Source of the DNA: Deltaproteobacteria bacterium
Lineage (GTDB): Bacteria; Desulfobacterota; JADFXK01
DNA: 15,142 nucleotides
Reading direction: 5' to 3'
NCBI GenBank assembly: GCA_015233285.1
Contig: JADFYA010000041.1
Location: forward strand, 1 to 15,142
Part shown: positions 7,806 through 14,945 of the stretch, piece by piece
How the letters are laid out: the number at the start of each line of letters is the position of its first letter
Position numbering within the stretch: position 1 is the first letter of the stretch
Notes under the pieces: generated by a model
Databases searched by the model: none
The model's input: only the letters and a program-made list of their open reading frames with translations
What the model was told of the DNA's origin: nothing
Position numbers and translations under genes: made by a program

Positions 7806-9053
7806 CTAAAAATCAGCTTTGAGGCCGACATGGTACAGGGTATAGTCCGGACCGGCGCTCTTCAGGTCGTGGCTGGTTCTCTCCAAGGCCGTATAGATCA
7901 TCAGACTCTTGGCCAGGTCATAAGAGATACCGTAGGTCTGGGTCTTTTCTTCGGCGCTTTGTCCGGCGTCTTCATCAGGCGTGTAAAGATCGTATTTGGT
8001 AAAGACACGCAGGCGAGGCCAGAACGGCATCCTGACAAAACCGGCCGCGTCCCATCCGGTTCGGTTATTTTGTTCCGTACTGGTCTTGGTGCCCTTACCG
8101 GCGTAGTATTGGCCGAAAATGGTGAACAGACGATGTTGATAGGACGCGGTGTAGAATTGAACATTCCATTCAGGATAAGCGGTAGAACCAGACGGTACGG
8201 CGAATCTGGCGTCGCTTTCTCCGGAGCCGTATTGGGCGGCCAGTCTCAAGCCTTTGCCCCAGCCGAACATGTTGAAGGGCCGAACCCAAAGTAAGCCTTC
8301 AAAAAATTTGGTGGGGTTCCGTTCGCTGCGATCATATCCAGCACCGTTGTAGACACCGAACCACATCCCGCCCCAGCGTGAGGAATAACTGCTTTCGACC
8401 GTGTCCTTAAATTCTTTGTCCATGTCGCCCCAGGTCAGGTGCAAATTGGCGCCAAAATCGGAGGAGGACATGATGTGGTGACGGTCTAAGTAGTTCTTGC
8501 GTTCGACCCGGTAGGGCCAAAGGGAATCATCATAGTTATCAGAAACAGTGTGAACCAGACCAACCTCACTCTGCAATCTAAACTCAGAGCCGGCCATTTC
8601 CATCCCGAACACGTTCTTGAAATCAAACAGGCCGTAGGCGTACTTTAACCGGACTTCCCAGCCGATCTCGCCGGCGTCGGTACCGACACTGCCACGCTTT
8701 TTATCATAGGTGATGTTTACGGTGGCCCGGGTGCCGAACCAGGGAGCAAATTGTTTATTTAGAGTGAAATCGGCCCGATTCACTGAGAAGCCGTTGTCGT
8801 TGGCCTTGGCGCCGGAATCATAGTTCCGAATGAAGTAGTTGATGAAGTAAACCCCACCTAAGGAAACTCCCTGCAGACCCTTAAGCGGATTTGCGCCCTT
8901 TTCCTCGTCCTTCTTGATTTCTTTGGCTTCATCTTTGGTGATCGCTCCCTTTTCCATGAGCACATCGGTCAGCGATTTGGCCGCCATCACCGGCCGCCCC
9001 CCCAAGATGTACAACCCACAACTTAAGACAATGATACCAATAATTCGCTTCAT
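7806..9053 (-). CDS. Phosphate-selective porin O/P-like outer-membrane protein
   Basis: The 415-aa product has a signal peptide (MKRIIGIIVLSCGLYILGG...VMAA), then a short helical segment 'LTDVLMEKGAITKDEAKEIKK'. I know this kind of segment from OprP/OprO-like porins, where it may oligomerise or bind periplasmic partners. The remainder is a series of amphipathic strands rich in aromatic and Gly residues ('VNRADFTLNKQFAPWFGTRATVNITYDKK', 'LRLAAQYGSGES', 'LFTIFGQYYAGKGTK', 'LRVFTKYDLYTPDED'). It ends 'TLYHVGLKADF', with a terminal Phe as expected for the BAM recognition signal. The strand pattern supports a 16-18-strand barrel, but the solute cannot be told from the sequence. I chose the ATG at 9053; one at 9068 adds MERKA, but the AAGAAAGG just before 9053 and the signal-peptide shape favour the shorter form. 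Confidence 0.82.
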   Translation of the reverse strand: MKRIIGIIVLSCGLYILGGRPVMAAKSLTDVLMEKGAITKDEAKEIKKDEEKGANPLKGLQGVSLGGVYFINYFIRNYDSGAKANDNGFSVNRADFTLNKQFAPWFGTRATVNITYDKKRGSVGTDAGEIGWEVRLKYAYGLFDFKNVFGMEMAGSEFRLQSEVGLVHTVSDNYDDSLWPYRVERKNYLDRHHIMSSSDFGANLHLTWGDMDKEFKDTVESSYSSRWGGMWFGVYNGAGYDRSERNPTKFFEGLLWVRPFNMFGWGKGLRLAAQYGSGESDARFAVPSGSTAYPEWNVQFYTASYQHRLFTIFGQYYAGKGTKTSTEQNNRTGWDAAGFVRMPFWPRLRVFTKYDLYTPDEDAGQSAEEKTQTYGISYDLAKSLMIYTALERTSHDLKSAGPDYTLYHVGLKADF

Positions 9054-9068
9054 AGCCTTTCTTTCCAT

Positions 9069-9605
9069 TGCGTAGGAAATAATCCGTGTTTTCCTCTGTG
9101 AGTAAAGACTACAGGTCGGGACTATGAGTCAACAGGTTAAGTTTTTTAGCTTTTCGCCATCCCACCAGCATAATGGTCTTAATGGTGGTAATGCAAGTCT
9201 TTTTCTGTAATTTTTTTTGAGCTGGTCACAGTGGGCTATTGTTCAAGGAAGCTTTTTCGGTTTCCCAGTGTTGTCCGCGTTCAATGCTGAGGGATAAAAT
9301 TTTTTCCTCCCTGCCTAGGAGTCTGTCGGACTTTAAGGTTGCTCAAGGCATAACTGGATGAAAATATGGGATTAATAAAGATGGTTCATTGTTGCCCATA
9401 AAATACAAATTTAATAATTTAAGCCTGTTACATCCATACATCTTCATCAGGTAACTCCAGAGAAAACCAGAAAATGTATTATGCCAAATAAGGTCGGCTG
9501 AAGTGTCCCCCGAAATTTTCCAATCCCAGAATCTGTCTGGTTAAATCTCTGGCCCCATCCGGCATTCCTCTGGGCGGAATAGATGTTACGGTCATCGAAT
9601 ACGTC
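9069..9605. other. Gene-poor region upstream of the porin; nothing convincing
   Basis: Short reading frames occur on both strands, but none has a credible ribosome binding site together with a protein-like composition. T-rich tracts occur near 9200-9220 and 9298-9306. Around 9340 and 9490-9510, 'GAGTCTGTCGGACTT' and 'AAGTGTCCCCCGAAATTTTC' look like the kind of sequence found at insertion-sequence ends, but no repeat partner is visible. The porin promoter should lie here on the minus strand; I could not identify it. Confidence 0.3.
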
Positions 9606-9633
9606 CTGACAATTATGCTAATATATTTATTAT
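9606..9633 (+). promoter_or_regulatory. Candidate promoter for the ABC exporter operon
   Basis: CTGACA at 9606-9611 and TATTAT at 9628-9633 (16-bp spacer) each match the sigma-70 consensus at five of six positions and sit in a very AT-rich stretch. A second, weaker pair is TTGATG at 9635-9640 with TATGAA at 9659-9664 (18-bp spacer). Either would give a 5' leader of roughly 100-140 nt before the ATPase gene at 9773. Confidence 0.35.
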
Positions 9634-9772
9634 ATTGATGAGACGATAATTTTTGTGATATGAAATAGATAGTGCATGGCAAAGCGTTGTGAGGCCGTAG
9701 CGGAAAATGCTTTTTTCCTTTCGTTCATGACTTTTGATTGGAATGACTTTTCGTCCTGCCGAGGTTGAATTC

Positions 9773-10606
9773 ATGATTGAAGTTATCAGGTTACGCAAGA
9801 GTTATGGCGCCGTAACGGCGGTAAACGACATCTCTTTCACCATCAGGCGGGGAGAGATATTCGGCCTGCTGGGACCGAACGGAGCCGGCAAAACCACGAC
9901 GATAAAGATGCTGACCACGTTAACTAAGCCTGATTCCGGCAGATGTATCATTAACGGCATCGATGTGGTTGAGCATCCCCTGGAGATCAAGCGCAGTATC
10001 GGGGCCGTTCCGCAGGAGAACAATCTGGAGAGGGAACTTACCGCATACGAGAATCTGCTCATTTATGGAATACTGCATAATGTCAAGGGGATGAAGGATA
10101 AGATCGGTGAGGCTTTAAAGATGGTCGACCTATGGGATAGACGGGACACCATCGTCACCGGGTTTTCCGGGGGCATGCAGAGAAGGCTCCTCTTGGCCAG
10201 GGCACTGTTGCCGGAGCCTCCCGTGCTTTTCCTGGACGAGCCATCCATCGGCTTAGACCCCCAAATTAGGCGGCAAATGTGGGATATAATAAGAAAAAAC
10301 AAGATTGCTGGCCGGACGGTGATTATTACCACCCACTACATCGAAGAAGCTGCGGCCTTATGTGACACCGTGGGCATCCTGTCCAAGGGCCGCCTCATCG
10401 CCATGGACGCCCCACAGAGCCTAAGAACCGCGGTTGGTGAGTATGTTGTAGAATTTTTAAATGATGACGGAAAACTTATCCAGCGCATGTGCCAGGATAG
10501 CGATGAAGCCCATGAACTGGCCAGACACGGGGACGATGGGATAACCATCAGGAAATCCAACCTGGAAGACGTCTTTGTTAAACTTACGGGAGAGCGTATC
10601 GGATGA
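9773..10606 (+). CDS. ABC transporter ATP-binding protein (DrrA-type, ABC-2 exporter)
   Basis: The 277-aa ATPase contains Walker A GPNGAGKTT (34-42), a Q-loop glutamine at Q81 (VPQENNLERELT), the signature FSGGMQRRL (131-139), Walker B VLFLDEP (151-157) with the catalytic Glu, and the switch histidine H188 in TTHYIEEA. After the nucleotide-binding domain, a short C-terminal extension ends in 'LEDVFVKLTGERI', as in DrrA/CcmA-type exporters. The frame is open to an ATG at 9734, but GAGGT at 9761-9765, 7 nt before the ATG at 9773, and the family start 'MIEVIRLRKSYG' favour 9773. Its stop overlaps the next start as ATGA, so it is translationally coupled to the permease and will form the motor of that exporter. 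The exported substrate is not evident; drugs, lipids, polysaccharides and peptides are all possible for this class. Confidence 0.93.
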   Translation: MIEVIRLRKSYGAVTAVNDISFTIRRGEIFGLLGPNGAGKTTTIKMLTTLTKPDSGRCIINGIDVVEHPLEIKRSIGAVPQENNLERELTAYENLLIYGILHNVKGMKDKIGEALKMVDLWDRRDTIVTGFSGGMQRRLLLARALLPEPPVLFLDEPSIGLDPQIRRQMWDIIRKNKIAGRTVIITTHYIEEAAALCDTVGILSKGRLIAMDAPQSLRTAVGEYVVEFLNDDGKLIQRMCQDSDEAHELARHGDDGITIRKSNLEDVFVKLTGERIG

Positions 10607-11352
10607 GAAACAGTCTTGCCTGGTATCCCATATTCTTAAAAGAAATGTTGTTGTTTCGGAGAAAACTTCTGCGGTTGGGATATGTTTTTTCCGCCATGAT
10701 TATGCCCATAATTTATTTGGGCGCCTTCGGCTGGGGCCTGGGCCGGAGTGTTCGGATTCAAGGCACGGATTATCTAAGCTTTCTCATCCCCGGTCTGGTG
10801 GCTATGAGTTCTATGAACAACTCATATAGCTGGGTGGCCAATGCTTTGAACCTCAGCCGGCTCTATTTTAAAACCTTTCAAGTCTTTATCCAGGCGCCGA
10901 TCAGTCCTTACGCCATCATGATCGGAGAGGTCCTGGCCGGTATGGTTAAGGGGCTGTTCGCCTCATTATTGATTATTATTATAGGTCTATTCATCTCCTC
11001 GGCCCATTTTATAACTCCTCTTTTCGTCATCACTTTGCTGCTCAATTGCTTTTTATTCGCCAATCTCGGTGTGATTACCGGGATGCGGGCCAAGTCCCAC
11101 GAAGATACGGCCACCTATACCAATTTTTTCATAATGCCGATGGCCTTTTTCAGCGGTACTTTTTTCCCCGTGGATAAAGTACCTCTATTTATTAAACCAA
11201 TTATTTACATTCTGCCCCTGACGCATACCAATATCGTCATCAGGAAGAGTTCGTTAGACTATGACGGTTTGATTTCCCTGTTGGTGTTAGCCGGCTATGC
11301 CCTTTTGCTTTTCGCCTATGGCTCTCGGTTAATTAGAAGGTACAGCGAGTGA
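10603..11352 (+). CDS. ABC-2 type transporter permease
   Basis: The 249-aa integral membrane protein has about six hydrophobic segments (for example 'YVFSAMIMPIIYLGAFGWGLG', 'GLFASLLIIIIGLFI', 'LFVITLLLNCFLFANLGVI', 'SLLVLAGYALLLFAYG') and the ABC-2 signature region 'TNFFIMPMAFFSGTFFPVDKVPLF...ILPLTH'. This is the membrane partner expected for a DrrA-like ATPase; one permease gene implies a homodimer. The ATG overlaps the ATPase stop by four bases. The length matches the usual 240-280 aa of DrrB/NodJ-like permeases. Downstream, after 49 bp, come a small ORF and a secreted protein on the same strand. They may belong to the same transcript, but nothing shows they are transported. Confidence 0.92.
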   Translation: MRNSLAWYPIFLKEMLLFRRKLLRLGYVFSAMIMPIIYLGAFGWGLGRSVRIQGTDYLSFLIPGLVAMSSMNNSYSWVANALNLSRLYFKTFQVFIQAPISPYAIMIGEVLAGMVKGLFASLLIIIIGLFISSAHFITPLFVITLLLNCFLFANLGVITGMRAKSHEDTATYTNFFIMPMAFFSGTFFPVDKVPLFIKPIIYILPLTHTNIVIRKSSLDYDGLISLLVLAGYALLLFAYGSRLIRRYSE

Positions 11353-11401
11353 CCGCCCTTCGGCCTTTATGCTCGAACACCTGTAAATCAGGAGAGAAAA
11401 T

Positions 11402-11500
11402 ATGAAAATTATGACCGTCATGTGGTCCAGCTACTTGTCCCGTATGCAAATACACATCAAATCCTTAACCGATATGACAGGAGGAATTTGCTATGATTGA
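11402..11500 (+). CDS. Candidate 32-aa small protein or leader peptide overlapping the next gene
   Basis: AGGAGAG at 11390-11396, 5 nt before the ATG at 11402, is one of the better ribosome binding sites in the window. It precedes a 32-codon frame (MKIMTVMWSSYLSRMQIHIK...) that ends with TGA at 11498-11500. The frame contains the AGGAGG of the following gene and overlaps its start by eight bases, a geometry typical of translational coupling. I do not recognise the peptide; it is methionine-rich with no clear membrane helix. It may be a real small protein, a coupling leader, or a decayed gene start. Confidence 0.4.
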   Translation: MKIMTVMWSSYLSRMQIHIKSLTDMTGGICYD

Positions 11501-12074
11501 CCCCTTATCCCGTAAGACTCCTCTGAATCTCCTCTGGCTGTGTTTGGTACTGGCCGGGCTAGCAACCAGCGTCCCGGCGGGCGCCACTCTGCCCTCCTGG
11601 TTTGAGGTTTCCTGTGTGAACCAGGGGGGATTGATGGCAACGGCCAGGCAGTACCTTTCCCGTCATGATGTGGATGCATTGGAGCAGTCCATAACGAGAG
11701 AACCATCTCCTGGCCCGAGCCACATGAGTCACAACGATTGCAAACCTCCTCTGGTGCCGCTCAAGAATGGCGCCTTTATCAATGAATTGGTGGAGATGGC
11801 CAAAACTTGCCTGGCCCGAGGGGAAAACGCCAAGGTGAAGAAATTCTTTCAGGCCGTTAACCAGAGGAAATTGATACGAGGCTTCGGGAGGTTTTACATG
11901 CAGAGGGGCGGGTACGGTGGTCCGATGGTGATTAAACTGGACTTGCTGGAATCACCCCAAAAGGAATTTCAGGTTGAAGTTTGGTACCAATTAATTCATC
12001 CTGGATATGCTAACGGGCAGAAGAGAGAAGGCCCAAGGCGTACCTATCCCACCGGCATTACCGCACCTCAATAA
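11493..12074 (+). CDS. Secreted protein of unknown function
   Basis: The 193-aa product begins with a clear signal peptide (positively charged SRK, hydrophobic core LNLLWLCLVLAGLAT, probable cleavage near PAGA-TLP at about residue 31). The mature part has three cysteines (C41, C83, C106), a helical stretch 'INELVEMAKTCLARGENAKVKKFFQAVNQRKLI' and a strand-rich C-terminal part 'GPMVIKLDLLESPQKEFQVEVWYQL'. I do not recognise the family. The start is well supported by AGGAGG at 11479-11484, 8 nt before the ATG. It overlaps the small ORF upstream and lies 140 bp after the ABC-2 permease, so it may be the last gene of that unit. A role as a periplasmic accessory of the exporter is conceivable but has no direct support. 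Confidence 0.72.
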   Translation: MIDPLSRKTPLNLLWLCLVLAGLATSVPAGATLPSWFEVSCVNQGGLMATARQYLSRHDVDALEQSITREPSPGPSHMSHNDCKPPLVPLKNGAFINELVEMAKTCLARGENAKVKKFFQAVNQRKLIRGFGRFYMQRGGYGGPMVIKLDLLESPQKEFQVEVWYQLIHPGYANGQKREGPRRTYPTGITAPQ

Positions 12075-12108
12075 ACGTAGGCTGGCCTGATTCCTGAGGT
12101 TATCAGAG

Positions 12109-12135
12109 GGGGCAAAATGACGACGCATTTGCCCC
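12109..12135 (+). terminator. Stem-loop after the secreted-protein gene (weak terminator candidate)
   Basis: GGGGCAAA at 12109-12116 pairs perfectly with TTTGCCCC at 12128-12135 over an 11-nt loop, beginning 35 bp after the stop codon at 12074. No run of T follows on the plus strand, so a classic intrinsic terminator is not shown. It may be a 3'-end protective hairpin or a Rho-type end between two convergent genes. Confidence 0.35.
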
Positions 12136-12261
12136 GGAAGATGCCACGAACTGTTTAACTTATATAAACATGAAGTTAATTGATACAGGATCGTCCATCG
12201 TAAATAATCATCAAACTTCCTTCCGCCTAACCTCGCAGGCCGGGACCGCCGCTTCGATCCC

Positions 12262-13227
12262 CTAAAGCTGACCTGAGGCAGCCCGAAAGCCCAAATGGAA
12301 ACTCTTGCCGGCGGCCGGGTTGAATAAGGTCATACGGTAAGCGCACCTCAGGAAAGACGGATCGGTATACCAGCTACCGCCGCGAGTAACCCGGTGCGAC
12401 CCTAAATCCGGGCCACGCGTATCGCCATCAGTCGCCTTCGGGTTGCCATACCAGCCACTATCATACCAATCCCACACCCAGGCCGAGACATTCCCGGCCA
12501 TATCGTAAAGACCATACCCATTGGCGTTATAAGTCCCCACCGGCGTGGTCCCCCTTTTATCACAAGCTCGATAATCAGCCTTCCCGCAGTCAATATGGTC
12601 TTTATAGTTTCCGTCTTTGCTAGGCCAGGGGTAATGCTGTCCGTCGATGCCGCCTCGGGCTGCTTTCTCCCATTCTGCCTCCGTCGGAAGCCGATAGCCG
12701 TTGGAGGTCCACCTGACCATATCTTTGGTTATATCCTTTTGTCCCGACCGATAGACTGCCGTCTGGGCTGAGTCCGTATAATAAGCGGGTGTCCGCCCTT
12801 CTTTTTCCGACCGGGCATTAAGCCACTTAACCACGTCATACCAACTCACATCTTGAACCGGCTGGTCATCTGCCTTGGCAAATCCAGTATTTTCAAACCC
12901 ATACCCATGTGTTTTGGCCCAATTATAAACCTCTTCCCATTGTTTTCCGGTCACCAGGTAATTCTCCATATAAAAAGGGCTGACAAAGACCTTATGGACT
13001 GGAAGTTCATTTTTGTCGCCTTCTTTATAAGGATCACCCATATTGAACTCACCATCCGGAATGAGGACCATTTTGCTGGGCTGGTGAACCGGCGTCCCGG
13101 ATTGCGCAGACGCTTTGTCATTGGACTCCACTGGGGTAGCTGCCCAAACCGCTGCCGATAGCATCAGGACTGCGCCTACCACCAAAATGGCGAACCTGGT
13201 CAGACTGTTTATTCGATGCAGTTTCAT
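12262..13227 (-). CDS. Exported SUMF1/FGE-sulfatase-fold protein lacking the catalytic cysteines
   Basis: The 321-aa product has a signal peptide (hydrophobic FAILVVGAVLMLSAAVWAA, cleavage near residue 30) and a full formylglycine-generating-enzyme fold. The fold begins 'MVLIPDGEFNMGD', continues with 'PVHKVFVSPFYMENYLVTGKQWEE', 'QPVQDVSWYDVVKWLNARS', 'YRLPTEAEWEKAARGG', 'PVGTYNANGYGLYDMAGNVSAWVWDWY' and 'RVTRGGSWYTDPSFLRCAYRM', and ends 'HLGFRAA'. In active FGE the two copper-binding cysteines follow GGS; here that segment (283-296) holds only the downstream structural-type C295, so sulfatase activation is unlikely. Other cysteines are C214 and C222. The start at 13227 is fixed by AGGAGG on the minus strand (plus-strand CCTCCT at 13235-13240), 7 nt upstream; an upstream ATG at 13254 has no such signal. 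Non-catalytic SUMF1-fold proteins often serve as binding domains in envelope systems. Confidence 0.85.
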   Translation of the reverse strand: MKLHRINSLTRFAILVVGAVLMLSAAVWAATPVESNDKASAQSGTPVHQPSKMVLIPDGEFNMGDPYKEGDKNELPVHKVFVSPFYMENYLVTGKQWEEVYNWAKTHGYGFENTGFAKADDQPVQDVSWYDVVKWLNARSEKEGRTPAYYTDSAQTAVYRSGQKDITKDMVRWTSNGYRLPTEAEWEKAARGGIDGQHYPWPSKDGNYKDHIDCGKADYRACDKRGTTPVGTYNANGYGLYDMAGNVSAWVWDWYDSGWYGNPKATDGDTRGPDLGSHRVTRGGSWYTDPSFLRCAYRMTLFNPAAGKSFHLGFRAASGQL

Positions 13228-13261
13228 CACCAATCCTCCTGAGGTAATCCACAAATTTTAT

Positions 13262-13444
13262 GTGATTTTAGCCTGTTGGTCAGCATTACTGTCTGGCTGC
13301 CAATCAATGCCCCTTTTTACGTCGGACCTCGATGACAGTCCGGATGAACATTACCAAATTAATTGCTCTCTACTCAGACGAACTCCGGCTGAGCCACATC
13401 GCCCTTTCCAGATAGAGTCGGCTCCGGTAGAATCCACTCCTTAG
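13262..13444 (+). CDS. Doubtful 60-aa lipoprotein-like frame starting at GTG
   Basis: The frame reads VILACWSALLSGCQSM..., with a textbook-looking lipobox (LLSGC) after a short hydrophobic run, then a polar tail ending with TAG at 13442-13444. There is no positively charged n-region if translation starts at the GTG, and the only Shine-Dalgarno-like sequence (GAGG at 13241-13244) is 17 nt away. The same frame is open upstream through sequence antisense to the SUMF1 gene. It may be a gene remnant or chance. Confidence 0.2.
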   Translation: MILACWSALLSGCQSMPLFTSDLDDSPDEHYQINCSLLRRTPAEPHRPFQIESAPVESTP

Positions 13445-13494
13445 TGTTCCCTATCCATCCCTGTGTAAATGCCCTCCGAACGGTGATTGAAAGG

Positions 13495-13635
13495 TCATTC
13501 GTCGGCCAACCCATTCAGCCCGAGGTAGATGTTTAGGGTCTTGTGCACTCCTTTTCCCTGGCCGGTTCTTACTCGATGATTATGTTCTTGGGCGGTTTCT
13601 GCCCCATTTGCATCTTTATTGATGACGTCGGCCAT
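13495..13635 (-). CDS. Candidate 46-aa small protein, unknown
   Basis: On the minus strand an ATG at 13635 opens a 46-codon frame ending with TGA at 13495-13497. Its composition looks protein-like: MADVINKDANGAETAQEH, then a basic HRVRTGQGKGVHK stretch, then a hydrophobic LNIYLGLNGLADE end. The only ribosome-binding-like sequence is AGGGG about 9 nt upstream, which is weak. I do not recognise it. It could be a small cytoplasmic protein or the tail of a decayed gene. Confidence 0.35.
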   Translation of the reverse strand: MADVINKDANGAETAQEHNHRVRTGQGKGVHKTLNIYLGLNGLADE

Positions 13636-13903
13636 GGTATCCGCCCCTGAAGATTTTCGGGAATCACCGTTCAATAACTAATACACAACTTCAGCTTTTC
13701 GTCACGTTAAAATAATCTAAGATCGAAAGATTTTGCTACATCTGATCACTGCCTTCAATATTAACTTGATGAGCGATTCTATTCACCCTAATAATGCCGG
13801 ATATGCCATAATGGCTGAAAGGTTTCATGCGGCAGTGGAACCTTACCTTTGAGAACTTGCAAGATTCATCATCCAGGGCGGCACCAGATCAAGGAGGAAC
13901 AAA
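13636..13903. other. Leader region of the 195-aa unknown gene, with a weak promoter candidate
   Basis: No gene is visible here. TTGATG at 13766-13771 and AATAAT at 13790-13795 (18-bp spacer) form a plausible but weak -35/-10 pair reading towards the gene at 13904, giving a leader of about 100 nt. AAGGAGG at 13891-13897 is the strong ribosome binding site of that gene. Confidence 0.3.
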
Positions 13904-14491
13904 ATGGGAGATAAGGGCAAGAACGACAAAGAAAAAGGGCAAAAGCAGTACACCCAAAGCCAGCAACTGAAGGAGGCAGTTACAAGGACCGGCGGCATTC
14001 TGGAGAAGCAAAGGCCGGAGATAATGGCTCGCGCCGCTTTGCTACTTCATGGTTGTGGGGAGGTAGGCCTATGCAATGAGAGTAGGTCGATTTCCCCCTG
14101 GGAAAACAACATTAAGCTGAAAAGCCCTGACGGCAAAACCACCGCCATCATGCATGACGCCTTCGAGATCGGCATGGGGGCGCCGACATCGGGTACTCTG
14201 AAGTTGAGTAACGGTATGCATTGCGATAATTGCAGCCCTTCCATCGTCTGGTCGTCTGATTCCCGTTTCCTTGCCATTCCGCATTGGATCGGACAAGGAC
14301 GACAGCGGCTGCTAATCGCCTCCATTCAACGGAGACAGTTCATAGAGGTGCCGGGTGAATTCAGACTACTCAAACTCACCTCATTCGACCGGGGCATCAT
14401 CGCCGGCATCGACTCACCCGAACACGAACCTCTCGCAGTGCGGATCAATGTCAATGATTATACGTCTGTTATTGAATCCATTGAGGGTTAA
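13904..14491 (+). CDS. Unknown protein with a charged N-terminal tail and a beta-rich body
   Basis: The 195-aa product starts 6 nt after a very strong AAGGAGG, so the start is secure if the ORF is translated as drawn. Residues 1-40 are lysine/glutamine-rich and low in complexity (MGDKGKNDKEKGQKQ...), predicted disordered or helical. The rest is strand-rich with 'IKLKSPDGKTTAIMHD', 'CSPSIVWSSDSRFLAIPHW' and 'RQRLLIASIQRRQ', the SPDG/SSDSRFLA pattern of TolB- or WD-like beta-propeller blades, though only one or two blades would fit. Cysteines are C51, C57 and a CxxC at 107-110. No signal peptide is seen. An internal ATG at 14024 (M41, weak GGAG upstream) would give a protein without the charged tail, which looks grafted on. 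It ends within a few bases of an IS3 transposase fragment. I do not recognise the family. Confidence 0.6.
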   Translation: MGDKGKNDKEKGQKQYTQSQQLKEAVTRTGGILEKQRPEIMARAALLLHGCGEVGLCNESRSISPWENNIKLKSPDGKTTAIMHDAFEIGMGAPTSGTLKLSNGMHCDNCSPSIVWSSDSRFLAIPHWIGQGRQRLLIASIQRRQFIEVPGEFRLLKLTSFDRGIIAGIDSPEHEPLAVRINVNDYTSVIESIEG

Positions 14492-14493
14492 GG

Positions 14494-14592
14494 AAATTTT
14501 TCATTTCCTACAACGAAGAACGGCTGCATCAAGCGCTTGGATATGTTACCCCCAAGCAGGTCTATTTATCGGAAGAGTTTATCGCTTTTCGG
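14494..14592 (+). pseudogene. IS3-family transposase (OrfB) C-terminal remnant
   Basis: In the frame of base 14509 the sequence reads KFFISYNEERLHQALGYVTP followed by KQVYLSEE. 'YNEERLHQALGY.TP..VY' is the hallmark end of the rve/rve_3 integrase domain of IS3-family transposases. Only about 30 codons are recognisable, there is no upstream catalytic DDE part, and it starts right after the stop of the 195-aa gene at 14491. The frame stays open to 14781, but the later residues no longer look like transposase. It is a broken remnant, not a functional gene. Confidence 0.8.
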
Positions 14593-14746
14593 GTAATCCC
14601 ATGTTTTATAAGAAAAGGCAGGACAAATAGCCCTGTCTCATGGTCTTCCCGCCCGCCTCGGCGTTCAGGTTGCTCTCCAGCATGGCCTTATCCTCCGAGC
14701 GGGCGAGGTAATTATATCAGCAAATTGGAGAAGCGTGAACAGAAAT

Positions 14747-14792
14747 GTCATCTCTATATTGAATACAACACCCAAACTTAAATCGAGATGAC
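14747..14792. repeat. 8-bp inverted repeat inside the IS remnant
   Basis: GTCATCTC at 14747-14754 is the exact reverse complement of GAGATGAC at 14785-14792, with a 30-nt spacer. It sits between the transposase fragment and the IS end, and its role is unknown. Confidence 0.35.
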
Positions 14793-14808
14793 TTTCCACC
14801 TTAAAAAG

Positions 14809-14843
14809 GCCCAAAATTTGTCTTGACAATGGGGAGCACCTCA
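14809..14843 (+). mobile_element. Probable terminal end of the IS3-type element
   Basis: The stretch ending CTTGACAATGGGGAGCACC-TCA, read on the opposite strand, begins TGAGGTGCTCCCCATTGTC. This fits the TG-starting, CCCC-containing ends of IS3-family elements that I recall. It lies about 250 bp past the transposase remnant on the expected side. No matching left end is in the window, in keeping with a truncated element. Confidence 0.45.
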
Positions 14844-14945
14844 CTACACTGTGGAACCCGCGCCTGCCAAAACATTTTCAGATAAGTCACAGTTCAGACA
14901 ATGAGGCGGATTCCAGTCAGGCCGCACTCTTAATTCACCAGCATT

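Noticed and set aside
7755..8294. 179-aa plus-strand frame over the porin gene
   Set aside because: It is the antisense shadow of the porin, whose signal peptide and barrel pattern are clear on the other strand.
9125..9211. 28-codon plus-strand ORF (MSQQVKFF...)
   Set aside because: No convincing ribosome binding site and a Ser/Gly/Asn-rich, non-descript peptide.
9479..9682. 67-aa minus-strand frame
   Set aside because: Composition is not protein-like, no ribosome binding site; its C-terminal end (ENFGGHFSRPY) hints at an IS-end read-through but is too short to call.
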